Source: Hirsutella rhossiliensis (Eukaryota; Ascomycota; Sordariomycetes; Hypocreales; Ophiocordycipitaceae). From it: DNA of 64,000 nt. Positions 8,005-21,457 of the stretch are shown in pieces (positions within the stretch are counted from its first letter, which is position 1; every line of letters starts with the position of its first letter). Location of the stretch: the NCBI RefSeq assembly GCF_020360975.1, contig NW_025408680.1, positions 124,001-188,000 of the forward strand, written 5' to 3'. The notes under the pieces were generated by a model. The model searched no databases and was not told the origin of the DNA. It saw only the letters and a list, made by a program, of their open reading frames with translations. Both the position numbers and the translations under genes were made by a program.

Positions 8005-8780
8005 TTATTATTATTATTAAGATTATACTAGTGACCTATCTAAAGGTATCTAGAACTTCGACGTTAAACAGGAGGGAAAAACCAGAGTGCCTAGGGGAAA
8101 ACCCTCCCCTCTTTCGTAGCTGGTCCGCCCTTATGCCGGGTCGCGGTTGCAATACGTAGGAATCTTGCGCCGGCTATCTTAGGTATCGTTATAGTTGGTC
8201 GGAATCGCATTGGCCCCGCTGCAAAGTGACCTTAGAAAGTGACTCCTTTACGTACGCGGGGTATATAGCGTTAATCGGTGGTACGAGCGTTTTTGGTTGA
8301 CGGTTGATGGTTGATTATATAATTATCTCCGACCTTATCCTATAACGATATCTTCCCGGGCTCTGCCTTGTTTTTCCGCCGTAAGGCTTAGCGGGCTATT
8401 TTTTATTGATGCCGGCCTTTAGCCGGGCCGGTAGTCGGGTTATCGCACCGGCTTCGCGCCGTACTTATCGAGTTGCTGGTATCGGCCCCGGGTTTTTGTT
8501 TTCCCGGTCGGGGGGCCTAGACCGGGGTCAGGGGGAGGTCCTGACGAATTCGTCGCTAGGTCCGGGTGGGCGAGGTCCGGGCCGGCCCACTTGCAGCGGG
8601 GCTAGACTGCTGGTGTATTTATAAGCGCTTCTAGAAGCGCTGATTGGCCAATTAATAAGCAGGTTGGCGCAGTCTGCTGGTCCGACCAAAAATTGATCGT
8701 GCCCCCGGCCGGATTCGAACCGACTCTAGCGTTGTGGCTAGCAGGCTTCCTAGGTATATGACCACTATACCACGAGGGTC
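8005..8780 (-). mobile_element. tRNA-headed SINE (776 bp), undamaged
   Basis: On the minus strand the element begins at 8780 with a tRNA-like head (A box tggtatagtgg at 8772-8762, B box ggttcgaatcc at 8721-8711), continues through a GC-rich body without credible coding frames, and ends in a (TAA)n tail at 8005-8021. Perfect 14-bp duplications of gcaattaatagata flank it. An internal Pol III promoter, a simple-repeat tail and a long AT-rich target duplication are hallmarks of SINEs moved by a LINE. The last 290 bp (tail side) recur RIP-mutated at 56404-56694. At 776 bp it is long for a SINE, so the body may be composite. The LINE partner was not identified. Confidence 0.82.
8699..8780 (-). tRNA. 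tRNA-like head of the SINE (tRNA pseudogene)
   Basis: On the minus strand a seven-position acceptor (accctcg with cgggggc, first pair mismatched, one G-T pair), a D arm (gtat/atac) and a T arm (gtcgg/ccggc around ttcgaat) can be drawn. The part between D and T arms is about six nucleotides too long, and no normal anticodon loop with T33 is found, so no isotype is given. Its position exactly at the element end inside the target duplication argues that it is the SINE promoter, not a working tRNA gene. Confidence 0.6.
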
Positions 8781-8794
8781 GCAATTAATAGATA
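8781..8794. repeat. SINE target-site duplication, right copy
   Basis: Exact copy of the 14 bp at 7991-8004 (gcaattaatagata), abutting the tRNA-like 5' end of the element. Confidence 0.93.
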
Positions 8795-8811
8795 AGTTAT
8801 TTTTTAGTAAG

Positions 8812-8988
8812 TATAGGAATTATAGTAATCTATTATACTTATCTAGCTAGCTTATATACGCTATTACGTATATAGATAAGGCTATATAGCTAGTATTATA
8901 GCCTCCTCCCTCCCTTAAAGAGTAGAATATAAACGAATATAATATACTAGTTAACCCTACCCTTTATATATAAAGAGACCTACTAATA
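8812..8988 (+). repeat. Copia-A 5' LTR
   Basis: 177 bp, tataggaatt to cctactaata, the RIP-mutated form of tgtgggaatt ... cctaccaaca seen at 7280-7454. Confidence 0.9.
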
Positions 8989-11900
8989 CTAATTAGTAGT
9001 TAACTTAGTTAATTATAGAATAGTAAGGAAGAAGAGATAAATTATAGCCCTTAAAGGTATATTAAACCTATATCTTTAGTAACGCCGTATCTATATACTT
9101 AGAGAGAGCTATCTATACTAAGAATAAGGATATCTCCTCCTACCTAACTTACGGAGAGACCCTTTTAAGCTATTAATTAGCTGCCTAATACTAATTAATA
9201 GTGCGACTTATATAGTAACCCTTAACCCTTAATAATATATAAAGAATCTCCTTAAGACCTAATTTACGATAGTAAGCTTAAACCTAGCCCTAGCTAGCTA
9301 GATTAAGGAACTAATAAAAAAGATAACTATCTTATAAAGCCTCTATAAGTATATTAACGTAATACTCTAAGATAACTATATTATATTAAAAGAAAAAGAT
9401 AAGATCGCTATTATAACTTATATTGTATACTTTATATTATATAGCGAATATAGTATATATATATATAGTATCGCGATCTTTAAATACTTCTAAGAGTATT
9501 TTAAGGACTAGACCGAAGCTATATAAAAGAGAGGCTAATAGGACTATAAAAGAGAATTATAGATTCTCCTTTATAGGCGTAGTATTTATATAAGAAGGAA
9601 GAAAGGTTTATTAGTTAGATAATTTATTGCCTTATAGATAGCTAAAGACCTCCCTATCTAGCTAGACGATAAGTTTATAATAATAAAATTCGATAAGGGA
9701 ATATTAATATATCGTAGGTAAGCCTAATAGGCAATATAGCTATAGGCCCTGCTCCCTTTATTAAACGTTACCCCTAGCATCGAACTATAAACCCCTCTAC
9801 TTTTATCTTAAACCCTAGCTCCCTTAACTCTAACTATAGTAGCCCTAACTCCCGCGGCCCTAGCTCCGACCCCTACGGCCCCGGTATATATACCGACTTA
9901 ACGAACGCTATACCTAATAACCTATTAGTTTTAGCTTTCTAATATTATTTAAGACTAAGCCCCTATCGCTAAAGCCCTTAAAGCCCTTATACGAGCGAAT
10001 ATAGTTACGCTTATTATAACTATACCTCTCGATATATATATAAAACTTTTACTAGATAATATCCTAAATGCCCTTATTAACGTAGATATATAGTATAAGT
10101 TTATAAAGCTCTAGAATAAGAATAAGAATTATACTAAAGAGCTATACGACCTCTTTAATAATAAAGTCTATATCTTTATAAGCCTCTACTATAATATCTA
10201 ACTTAAACTAAACTAATTCTACGCCCTACTACCTTATATCCTTACTAATAGAGCCTAGATATATTATATCGATTATATTAGCTAGACCGTAATATTCTAA
10301 TAAGTTTATAATAGTATTAAGTAGTATTTTAATATAGAAGTAAACTATACCTATTACTATATAGATTAAACTATAACTATATTTACTAAGCTTTATATAG
10401 ATAATACTAACGCGATAAAGCTACTCTAGGAAGTGCTCTAGCTACTCTTCGATAAGTTATAACGGTATTAGTATACCCTTAGTAAGGAATTTACTAATAT
10501 AGTTTACCTCTAAATAACCCTTATTAACGCCTACCGCGGTATACTAGAATTAGAGCACGCCCTCTTTAAGCTATTAAATAAGATAGAAGCGTTATTTATA
10601 GATCTTCGTTCTTCTATTAAAATATATCTTATACGCGGTATAACCCCTTAATATGCCTAGGATAATAACTAGTAGTACTACCTTAATTATCGATATAATA
10701 ATAACCGCGAAAGAGGTAGTAAATATAAAGGAAGTAGAGACTTTAAAGGCTAGAGCTATAACCGCGGTAGATTTAACTAACGCCCTTAAGGTAATAATAA
10801 CCGCCCTTAGACTAGGAAGTGCTTCGTATATAATAAAGAAGGCTGCTAGTCTACTAAATACACGGCCGAAGAACGTTAGAAGGCTAAGAGTTAATATATA
10901 GCCTACTATTACTTTATAGGCACGCCTATAGAACTCGCGGCCTATATAACGGACGATAAAGGTATTAAAGACGACCCCGCTAACGATAATAGCGACTAAG
11001 ATAAGAATTAGGATAATAATACTAACCTAAAATAGTAGTAAGTAAGTTAAATACTTTACTAGCAAGCGTTTAACTATTTAATTACTAGTAAAGACGCTTA
11101 CTATATAGATTAAAATACTATTCCCGCCTCTTAATTTATTATTAAAGACTGCTATTCTAAGGATAAATTCTAAGGTATTATAGTTAATATAGGTATAGCT
11201 AAAGTCTCTATAGCTAGTTACTCTTAGTATATTACTTTATAACGAGAAGACCCCTTTATAGCTTTAGATAGATCTATATCTAGCTAGGCGACTATTAAAT
11301 TTAGTAATAGCGAAGCTATTTACTTAGTTAGCTCTATTACCCTTAAAATACTAGTTAGAAGGATTACGTTCTATATCCTTTAGGCCCCTACCCCCTTCCT
11401 ACTTTCTTTAGCTAATATAGACCGTCTTAGCGTTTACTTTAATAATATTATAGATATACTAAATTATACTAATTATTATACTAATCGCTAAATAAGTATA
11501 TATATTACTTAAAAATAGGGATACCCTTAGTTCTTTCTCTTAAAAGCTAAAGACTTAATTGCTTTTCTTATAAAGACTAAGATTTATATACTTTACTAAC
11601 GATTTAGACACTTAGTAGTCCCTAAGCTATATTACTTTTTAAAGTAAGATAGCTATAGCAACGTTTTAATAGGTATATTAAAGACTATCTCTAAGTTCTA
11701 CTATTACTATTAAATATACTTATAAGCCTTAAGACGCTTTAAATTTACCCTTAAGGATAACTAAGAGTTTAATTACGAAATTTTCGTTAATATAATATAC
11801 CTAGGAAGCCTATAACGCCCTATTTTATATATTATAAATATAGCTACTACTTTTTAAGGAGTAAGATTCCTACCCTTAATATTAGCTAAGGATATATAGG

Positions 11901-14541
11901 AGACCCTTTAAACCGTTTAGATCGATATATACCTTAGACCCCTTAATACTATTCGATATAATATAGGGACTAACTTTACTTTAATAGAGTTCCGCTAAGA
12001 AGTAAAAATTTTAGGGATTAAATACTTTTAAATGCCTATTAAGACGTATTAGTCTATCGGAAAAATTAAAAGATATTACGCCCCTTTTAACGCGCGTATA
12101 ATATCTTAAACGTAGAACTAAGTAATATTAGCTCCGCTAAAGTAGTACTCTAAATAGCTATAAAAGCTATTAACGATATAGCTAGACTTAATAAGATTAT
12201 TTTAACTTTACTTATCTTTAGCGCTTACCTTTATTTACTATAAAATCGCCCCTTTTTACTTTTACCCTAAAAAGGTCGGCCGTAATATAGAAAGCGATAA
12301 AGACGCTCTATTAACTCTTAGTAGAAAGATAAGTTAAAGATACCCTTTATATATATAATAAACCGTCTACCGCTAACGTTTTATCCCTCCTACTATAAAG
12401 TAAAGTTTATATTTAGAGAGAAAAAGATAGCTAGTAAGGACCGTTTAAGATTACTTTAATTAATAAATATAACGTTACGATTAATATAGTTAATAGCCCC
12501 TAAGTCTTTTATTATATATATATATAGCCATACTTATATAATAACTTTATAATCCCTTAAGTTCCTACCCTTACTTAAGATAAAGAAGAAACCCTTACTT
12601 AACTTAACCCCTTAGTACCTTATAAGAGAGGACGATTACTTAGATCTAAGAATAAGCTAAAGGATTTAATTATAATAACCGCTCCTTTAAGCTAAAGTTT
12701 CCTAACTTAAAAGGAAGTAGATATATATGCTTTATTTATTAAACTTAAGAATAAAGGTATTATTACTACTCCTAGCGCCCTATTTAAAGAATCCGCTAAT
12801 ATTAAGATTACTAACCTTATAAGATAAGGTATATTTAGCTTTAAAAGATATAATTAAATAATTTACGGTAATTATTATATCTTTTACTCTTAAATAGTTT
12901 ATAAAGTTAAAGGTAAAGATACTAAACTATATAAGAAATTATAACTTATTATTTAAGGATATAGCGACTTTAAGAAAACTACCTTACTAATATAATCCTT
13001 AATAATTTAACGCGTTAGTTAAAGACTTATTTTAGCTATTACCCCTAGACTTCTTTAAGGTAACGGTATAACCCTTTCCCTTTATAATATTACTTAAGTA
13101 TACCTATAATCCTAAACTATACTATTCCGGATAATTCTAACCTATTTACCTACTAAATTATAAGATAAATACCCTTATAAAATAATTATTTATATTATTA
13201 AGCCCTTATATAGAATTATAGAAGCTAGAGTTTATTAGTATTATATATATTAATAATATTACCTTAAGAACCTTAATATATTTACTTTAACCTATAATTC
13301 CTACCTTTTAATTATAAATACTAGCCTTAATATATTAGGCTTTATTAAAATATAGATAGATAATACCCTTATACTTAGAATATATAGCTTTTCCGCTTAT
13401 AAAGAAGAAAAGCTTAAGGAAGTATAATTTTAAGCTAAACTAAAGACTTTAATAACCCTAGGAATAACGGTTAACTTTAATAGTATAAAATTTACCTTAC
13501 TAAATATAAGATCCCTATTACTTTAATAGAAAGGATAAGCCTTTAAAATCGCTATTATTAACCTTAAAGCATTTAATTATAGCTAATACTACGTTAAGTA
13601 ATAAGCGTAAAGATCGTATATTACCTTAATCTATTAACTTAAAGCTTCCCTTAACGTTTTAATTATAGTATAAGCCTAGACCCTTAATAAAAATAACTAT
13701 AAAGCTTTAAATAAGCGCTTATAATAGTAAATAGATTACTAAGACCGAGGCCTTATATGTAAACCTATTAATCTCGCTACTATAAAGCTTTTAATCTTTA
13801 TAAATAGATTATTTATAAATAATAAGGACCTATCCTTATAACTTAGTTATATTATTATCCTTACTAACGAGACTAACTATAAAGAGAAAGAGTTTAGGAT
13901 TAACGGTAATATTATTTACTAAAGTTTAACTAAATATAAAAGGATAACTTAAAGCGTTTTAGCCTTAGAAATCTATAGAATAGTTAATAGATTTAATATT
14001 AGTATATTAATATTAATAACTTTAAAGATAATTACTAACCGTCTTAAACTTCCTTTTATCCCTTTAATCGTTTATATATACTTATACTCTCTCTATAAAT
14101 ATCTTATTAAACTAAGTATAATAAAGGAGAAGTAATTAATAATTAATATTATAGCTCTTTATTAGTCGTATAAGTAATAAGAGATTATAGAGATTTATTA
14201 AATTAATAGTATAAATAATCTAGCTAATACTATAATAAAGGTATTACTAAACTAAGCCCTAAAACGCCTTATTAATACTAATAGTTTAATAATTTAAATA
14301 AAAGGATATGTTTAACGCTCTTAATTACTTATAACGCTAATAATTAAATAGTTATTATAGTTAATTAGCCTATCTTTCTTTTATCCGTTCTCTAAGGTCC
14401 TTATTATAGGTAGTCTATATAACCGGACTTTAAATAGCTATAATAGTATAGTTACTATAACCTATATAACTAGGTCTTTCTTTTCGTTTAAACTTAAATA
14501 GATTATTACTATACTTCTTATAGTAAAAGAAAAGTTACTAG
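8989..14541 (+). pseudogene. Copia-A gag-pol, inactivated by RIP
   Basis: Gag zinc knuckle at 10820-10861 reads K-C-F-V-Y-N-K-E-G-C-stop-S-T-K-Y, a C-x2-C-x4-C-x4-H motif with the second Cys and the His now Tyr and a Trp now a stop. Gag-pre-integrase at about 11600 reads R-F-R-H-L-V-V-P-K-L-Y-Y-F-L. The integrase start at about 11700-11870 reads R-F-K-F-T-L-K-D-N. The reverse-transcriptase region has a P-L-Y-R-I stretch near 13200 and, at 13356-13367, I-D-N-T where fungal Copia has T-D-D-T. RNase H (about 13980-14300) keeps the N-L-A-N-T-I-I-K-V end resembling NPADAMTK. Reactions of the parent protein: polyprotein processing, reverse transcription and integration. Stops are frequent in every frame. 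Confidence 0.85.
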
Positions 14542-14718
14542 TATAGGAATTATAGTAATTTATTATACTTATCTAGCTAGCTTATATACGCTATTATATA
14601 TATAGATAAGGCTATATAGCTAGTACTATAGCCTCCTCCCTCCTTTAAAGAGTAGAATATAAATAAATATAATATACTAGTTAACCCTACCCTTTATATA
14701 TAAAAAGACCTACTAATA
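14542..14718 (+). repeat. Copia-A 3' LTR
   Basis: 177 bp, same ends as the 5' LTR and nearly identical, with a few further C-to-T/G-to-A differences. Confidence 0.9.
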
Positions 14719-15699
14719 GTTAAAATACTATATTTTAAGTATATATTAAGCTCGGTAACCTATATTCTAGATATATAATATAATAATTATACCCCTATAT
14801 AGCCCTTAGTAAGCTAATTTAAAAAACACGTTTAGATATATTAGTATCTTAATACTATATAAATAATTAAAAGTAACCTAAATTATATTAGCTCGCGATT
14901 TAAAGGCTATTAAGGACTTATTTACTCCTTAAGCTTAATATAACTACTACTTATTTATCTATATAAATTAGCTGATTAAGAAGTACCTAAAAAATCTATA
15001 TAATAAGAATATATTATATTAACTAGCTGCGTTTAAACGTATTATTTCCGCTTAATTAACTACTTATTAATTTTACTACTATTAAAAAGATAGGGTCGTT
15101 AGCCTATCTACCTTTTACCTATATAGTATAACGGTCTTTATAATAACTACTACGATATTATTTTACTATAACCTTACTTAATTCCTACTTTAATATTTTA
15201 ATAGCGGCTTTAGGTTAGCCCTTAAATTAACGCCTTAACTAATAACCTATCCTATTTATTTAACCCTAACTCCTTAATACTTTATTATAGTTTATTTAGT
15301 ATTATTCTAACTACCTATATTACGTTTATTCTTAAGCCTTTTAGCTAAGATTAAGTAAAACTTTATTACTTTTTAACCTACCCTCCTTATTTAATTACCT
15401 TATAAGTAGATAGCTAATTATAATATAATATATAGTATAGCCCCTACTAAAATAAAAATATCTACTATAGCGAATTTCTTTACTCTTAGGACCTAGCGTA
15501 AATTACTAATATAGAATTATACTTATATTAAACGTCCTTAATTTAACCCTTAGAATCCCGCGCGCGTATACGCTAATTTTAGTATAACGCTAGCTCCTTC
15601 CTCTCCTCTTTTAACTAGTAAAGATATAATTATCTACGCGCCCCTAGGTTATCCTAACTATAAGTTAGATAATAATATACCTAACGTAGATATACTAAA
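14719..15699. other. RIP-degraded DNA, unassigned
   Basis: AT-rich DNA between Copia-A and the hAT relic. It may include the hAT element's terminal region, but no terminal inverted repeat could be recognised. Confidence 0.4.
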
Positions 15700-18150
15700 G
15701 CCGCTATTAAATAGTAGTTATATAACGCTCGTAGAGAAAGCTAGACTAATTAAGAAGTAGGCCGATAATAAATAAAAGTATATTTATAAGAAGAGAGATA
15801 AGAATAGCTATATTTATTAGTATATATAGAGGGAAGCTATAAATAGAAGCTTTTACTTAAAGGATAAGGATAGGCTAAAGATCTTTTAAGAGTTTTAGTA
15901 AACTTATATAGAGTGCCTTTAAAACCTTAATACTCTTTAAAAGAGATTCTAGGTCCTAAAATTAAACCGCTAAGGGGTTACCTTTAGTATAGGAGACTAT
16001 TTAAAAATCTATAGTATTATAAAGGAATCTTACTACGCTCGAATTAATAGATACGGCCGCGCTATTAATAGAGGAGATTATATAAAGGTAAACGTATAGA
16101 GCGGTTAACTTAGGTAAAGAGTAAGACTTATAGTAAAGGAGTCTATCCGCTAATAGTTTATAAAATACTAATAACCCTTCTTTATTATTAAGACTCTTAC
16201 TTTTTAAGAGATATTCTTAGCTTATAATATAATATATATATATATATAGGAGTTATATAACGTTATATAATTATATATATATAGACTTTATTAAACGTAG
16301 GGAGAAGCTAAAGATTAAGCTTAAGTATAATTATACTACTATCTCGTTTATACTTAATATTTAAATAGTACTAAATTATTTTCGCTATTATTATATACTA
16401 GATTATACTAAAGTTTAAGGAGAGAGAGGAAGTTATTAAGTTTATTAAGCTTAAAAGATCTTATACTAGTAAATAATTAGCTAAGATAGTTAAGAGGACG
16501 CTTAAAAAGCTTAGGCTTAAGCTTAAGCTTTTTACTATTATAAGAGATAACGCTAGTAATAATAGTATGCTTTATTAGTCTTTATACGATTCTCTTAAAA
16601 CTAAATTTAATAATAAGGTAAGCTTAATAAGGAGGCCCTATATATACTTTTATAGTAGGAAGAGTTAGATTCGCTATCTAGCTTATATTACCTTACTTAT
16701 TTATAAGAGCGTCTTATAAGATCTTAAAGTAAGTATAGCGAAGAAAGCTAAGAAGATACTTAATAAGTAGGATAAAGAGAATAAAAGTAATAACTATATT
16801 ATTTTAAGAGACTTTAGTTAAAGTAAGATTATTAAAATCCGCCTCCTTAATTTCTAGATATTAAGATCTAGGTCTAAGGAGTAAGACTTTAAAAGTATAC
16901 TATATATATACTACTAAAAGCTAACCTATAATATTAATACTTCCTAGAATTTAGCTTATAATATAATTAACTAATTCCTTAAGCTTAAGGTAGAGTATAC
17001 TAAGTTTATTAATACTTACTTATAAGTTAAGTGCCCCTTACCCTTATTAAAAGAGATTATCGCTCTTTATTAACTATAAAAGGTTTTAAAGCCGTTTAAA
17101 GACTATACTTTAAAAGTCTTTAAAGTTATACCGCCGATCTTATAAAGTCTTAATATCTATTAGGATTTAGAAGCTCTCTTTAATAATATAGTTAAAGGAG
17201 TTAGCGACTTTATAGACCTTAATATATTTATTTAAGATACCTTCTTAAAGGGTAAAGTAAAATATATTACTTATATAAAGAAGCTTAACGATTAAATAAT
17301 ATTATTTATAGCTTATATCTTAGATCTATATTATAAAACTTACTAATTAGAAATAATAATACCGGATTAATACTTTATAATTATAGCTAAAGTTAAGAAG
17401 TATTTTAAAATAAAGTAGCTAGAGCTAGTAATATTAAATACTATAAACTTAACTATAAGCTAATTTAGACTAGCTAAGCGTCCTTAAGAAGTCTTTATTA
17501 TATAATAGAGAGCTATCTAAATAAAGAAAGTAAGGGAAGTAGAAATAAGCGTAGCGATCTTTATTTTAAAGCTTAAACGGTAGTTTATAACTCCTTAAAT
17601 AAAGTTTAATAGGTCTATTATAAAGTTATTAAACTTCCTACTAAAGTAATAGAAAAGATATAAGGTTAAGTAGCTACTTTTAGCTATAGTAGTATATAAT
17701 CTTCTTTATATCTTTACCTTTAAAGTTAATATAGAACGCTTCTTTAGTAGTTATAAAAATAAATTTAGTATCTACTATTACGCTTTAAAAGTAGATATAG
17801 TATAAGTACTAATACTTTTATAGAGTGCTTATACTTAGGAAGATAAGATCGATTAAGTATTAATTAAAGTAGCTATAAAGTATAATATCTTACTTTTTAC
17901 TAATAGTATTATTTAAAGACTAAACTATATTTTAAGTAAGCTAAAAGATAGTATAGATATACCCTTATTATATATATAGGTATATACTAATTTATATTTA
18001 AGTAAGAATCCTCCTCCTTAACCTTTTTCTTTTACTAAGGCTCTTATTAAACCCTTTATACTTAAACCTCCTATATCCTAAGCTAATAAGTCTATAATAT
18101 TAACCCTTTATCTAGATATAATAAAGGCTTTAAAGGATTAAGGCTTTAAG
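15700..18150 (+). pseudogene. hAT-family transposase relic
   Basis: At 16543-16563 the plus strand reads R-D-N-A-S-N-N, the strongly conserved hAT motif that carries a catalytic Asp, here kept, preceded by L-K-L-F-T-I. About 1.1 kb later (17680-17830) a stretch F-T-F-K-V-N-I-E-R-F-F-S resembles the C-terminal hAT dimerisation domain, in which the usual small-residue and V-E-R-x-F-S pattern is typical. The spacing fits a full-length transposase of about 700-800 residues. Many stops from RIP make it inactive. Such a protein would cut and paste its own DNA, creating 8-bp target duplications; terminal repeats were not located. Confidence 0.65.
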
Positions 18151-20761
18151 AGTATAGCTATATATAATAGTAGATTTAAACGCGTTATACTAATATATTT
18201 TAAGGATTTAATAAAGCTTTAAAAGTACTTATTTTTAGTCGATTTACTTAAGATAGGTAGATTAGTATTTATATAAGTTAATTTTTATAGTATTTAGGAT
18301 TATTAACTTTTTAAAAGGCTATAACTTAAAACTATATACTACTTATTAGCGTTTTTAAGGTATCTTTATAATTACTTAGGTATATACTAAATTTACTTTA
18401 TTTAGGAGATCCTTTTAAACTATTTATAAATAGCTTAAATTAGCTTAAACCTAACTTAAATCGCGAAAATTAAAGCTTAAAGATTTTAAATTAAGATCTA
18501 AAAATTTAATTCCTTTAATTTATCCTTTATTTAAAATCTTTAAAGAATTTACCTTTATCTATTACTCCTATATATAGTATAGTAGCTTAAGCGTTATAAT
18601 AGGCTAAGCCTATCTAAGTCTTAGCTCTATACTCGACTAAGCCCTATATAAGTTCTTAAGTAAAGCTTAAGAACTTACTTTTCTTTTTAGATCTTTCTTA
18701 TTTTCTTTTCTTTCTTTCTTTTCTTATTACCTTTAAGATACTTATTATAGTCGCTTAGCTAGGTATTAGTATACTTAGTTAAGACCGTTATAAGCGTTAA
18801 GGCTAGGCTATATAATATCGCTATAGAGAGCTACTAAGGCTATCTATAAGCGGGTATAAGTATATTAAGCTATAATATAACTAAGATAAAGTTAAATAAA
18901 AAATATATCTAATAAATTAAGAACGGTATCTATAGAAATATATATTCCTTTATAAAGTTACTAAGTAAACTAAAACCCTTCTATATTTATTATATCGTTT
19001 TATCTCCTAAAGTAATAATTATTATATTAATAACCTTTTATATAGTAAGGGATAGCTAAAATAATTTTCGATATTATAGATAATAGTTACTTACTACGCT
19101 AAGCTACTTAGAATTAGGGAATACTTAAGGGTACTATTTCTAAGGAATAAAAGGTTAGGTAGTATTAGCTAGCTAGATCTAGCCTTAAGGGCACTTATTT
19201 AAAAAAAAAAAGAAAACTAAAGTAGTTTTATAGATTCTTTATTAAGAATCTCTAAACTAAGCGCTATCTTAAAGGCTTATCCGCGCTTATATTATAAGCG
19301 AGAGTTAAAGTAAAAAGTCTATAAGTTAGGATTAAGATATTACTAAGTATAAAGCTTAATTAATATTATTTAAAAAGCTTAGAAATAAGATTATTAAACG
19401 CTATAAAGCTAATATAATTAACTTATTATTTTAAAAGGTAGTATGTTAGTACTATAATACTAAAATCTATTTATATATAAGGTAATAGTAAGGTTTTAGC
19501 TATACTATAATAACTATATATTAGTTATTTATTAAAGGACTTATATTATTTTATTACTACTTATTTAATACTAGTATTAAGCTATTTTTAATACTACTTA
19601 TAACTAACGCTTAGTATAGTAAATACCTTTTATCCCTTTATTTTAGTATTATATATAGTATTATAAATTCCTTACTAGAAAAATATACTTATTTAACTAT
19701 AAATAAGTTTTAAAGATACTCTATAATCTCTCTTAGTATTAGTATTAGCTATAATATATAAGAATAAGCCTATCTAATAAGTAGATAATCCTATAATAGA
19801 TTTAAGCGTATCTAAGACCTATAACTATATAATTAATAGCTAACCTAATTTTTCTTCTTTTAAGGCTAATTATATTTTAATACCCTAGCTAGTAATAATT
19901 AAGAATCTTTATTCTCTAATAGTATAAGTAGCCTTATAGAACTTATAGTTTATAATAGTAAAGATTATAGTTTAGAAGCCTTAATAGCTTAGAAGTATAG
20001 TAGAGTAGAATACTTAGATATAATTAACTATATTAGCCTTACTTTAGTATTACTTTAATCTTAAATAGAGAAAGCTAACTAGCGGACTATTTATTCTTAT
20101 AAGCGATAATTAACCTTAAGGCCGCCTAAAATTATATCTAATTCTCTTATTATTTAAAGCGATATACCCTCCTTAGTAGCTCGAAGTATAAATAGTAGCC
20201 TAGATACTCTAAAGGATCTAAAGTAGGATGCTTTATTATTCCTATCTTATATAAGACAAAAGAAATTCTTCTAAGAGTAAAATATATATTAGTCGTTAGC
20301 GACTAGTCCGCTCTTTAAATATTACTAGAGGCCTAAATCTAATAAAGTTAGCCTTAGATTAATATAATTCTTTAAATTTAAGCTAAAATAGTATTCTATT
20401 AAAATTATATAATAGTACTACTAGTATTATAAGTTCTTTTCTTTCTTTAATATATATTCTCTTATAGCGATTAATCGACTCTAGCTCTTAATAGGTTCTT
20501 ACTAAAGCCTTAAGAATAGCCTAGTATTTATTATAAGCTATAGATAACTTATATAATAATAACTTTTTTTATTATAGTAATAGTTATATAATAAAAAAGG
20601 CCCTTACTAGTTAAAGGTATAATACTCTTAATTTTCTTTTTAAGTAGCGAGCTTAGTAAGTCTTATATAGCTAAAGCGGATTTATATCTACTAAGGATAG
20701 ACCTTAAATATCCCTTTAAGCCTACTAATAACCTTAATATAATAAATAATAAGTTTACTAT
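18151..20761. other. RIP-degraded DNA, unassigned
   Basis: Includes probable 3' sequence of the hAT element and about 2 kb of other damaged repeat DNA before the Copia-C solo LTR. Coding-like stretches can be read on both strands but no family motif was found. Confidence 0.4.
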
Positions 20762-21457
20762 TATTAAAAGGTATAAGTAATAAGCGTTAAATCGGGTAAT
20801 TAATAACGTAAGTAGAAAGATCGGTCGAAGGAGTATAGGGTAGGATTTCGTCCGGAATTTATAACGAGTATATAAGGGGCTAAATAATATATTAAAAGAA
20901 TAGCGTTATAAAGGATACTTATAAACTTACTTATTCTATCTACTACTCCTAGGGAAATCCTTTGTCTTTTATAGACTATTGCTCGCCTACTAGTAAACTA
21001 ATTAGTTAGCTTTCTAGTATATTCTATAGTACCTAAAATGCTCTATCTATAGTATGTCTTCCTAACTTAATAGGTAGTCTAATTATAACGTGATGGTTAA
21101 CGTAAGACTATAGGTTCTAGTATAAGTAGTAGATTTAACTAGAATGTTCTATGCCCTACCTATTCTCGTATCGCGGATATCTTCGGAACCGCTAGGCTAA
21201 AATAGGCAATAGGGTATCCGTTCTACTTATAATTAACTTATATATAAAATATATATTTTATTTTATTAGGATAGGCTTATCTTAACCCGCTTTTCCTAAA
21301 GGAAGGTATAGATATCTAGTAAAGGTCTTTATCTTTAAGGGTTATTCCCTTAGACTATATTATAGAGCCTCTTTTTACTAGCTTATTCTATAAAGCCTCC
21401 CTATACCTATTATTTCTTTATAATAGTAAAATAAGAATATAAGGGTATATTCTTATA
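20762..21457 (-). mobile_element. Copia-C solo LTR
   Basis: 696 bp closely matching 652-1350 and 37287-37983. No primer-binding site lies beside it, so it is a solo LTR. The flanking pentamers are actat (20757-20761) and cctat (21458-21462), one base short of a perfect target duplication. Confidence 0.8.

Larger units (their letters stand above)
8812..14718 (+). mobile_element. Copia-A, full-length RIP-mutated Ty1/Copia retrotransposon
   Basis: Two 177-bp LTRs (8812-8988 and 14542-14718) bound a 5.55-kb interior with degraded Copia gag-pol in the order knuckle, gag-pre-integrase, integrase, reverse transcriptase, RNase H, all on the plus strand. The LTRs match the undamaged solo LTR at 7280. 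The flanking pentamers gtaag and gttaa do not form a clean target duplication, so the insertion may have been rearranged or mutated. It lies 17 bp beyond the SINE's right target duplication, and RIP damage becomes continuous here. Confidence 0.88.

Noticed and set aside
8406..8624. 72-codon plus-strand open frame
   Set aside because: It lies inside the non-coding body of the SINE and has no recognisable domain.
8699..8780. A working tRNA gene
   Set aside because: Mismatched first acceptor pair, no regular anticodon loop, and position exactly at the end of an element with 14-bp duplications.
8602..8784. 60-codon minus-strand frame containing V-G-S-N-P-A-G-G
   Set aside because: This peptide is a well-known artefact of translating a tRNA T arm; here it is the SINE head.
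10653..10901. 82-codon plus-strand open frame as a gene
   Set aside because: It is in the wrong frame relative to the Copia-A gag knuckle at 10820-10861, which is read in the next frame.
8807..14723. A target duplication around Copia-A
   Set aside because: gtaag and gttaa differ at two of five bases, one not explained by RIP.
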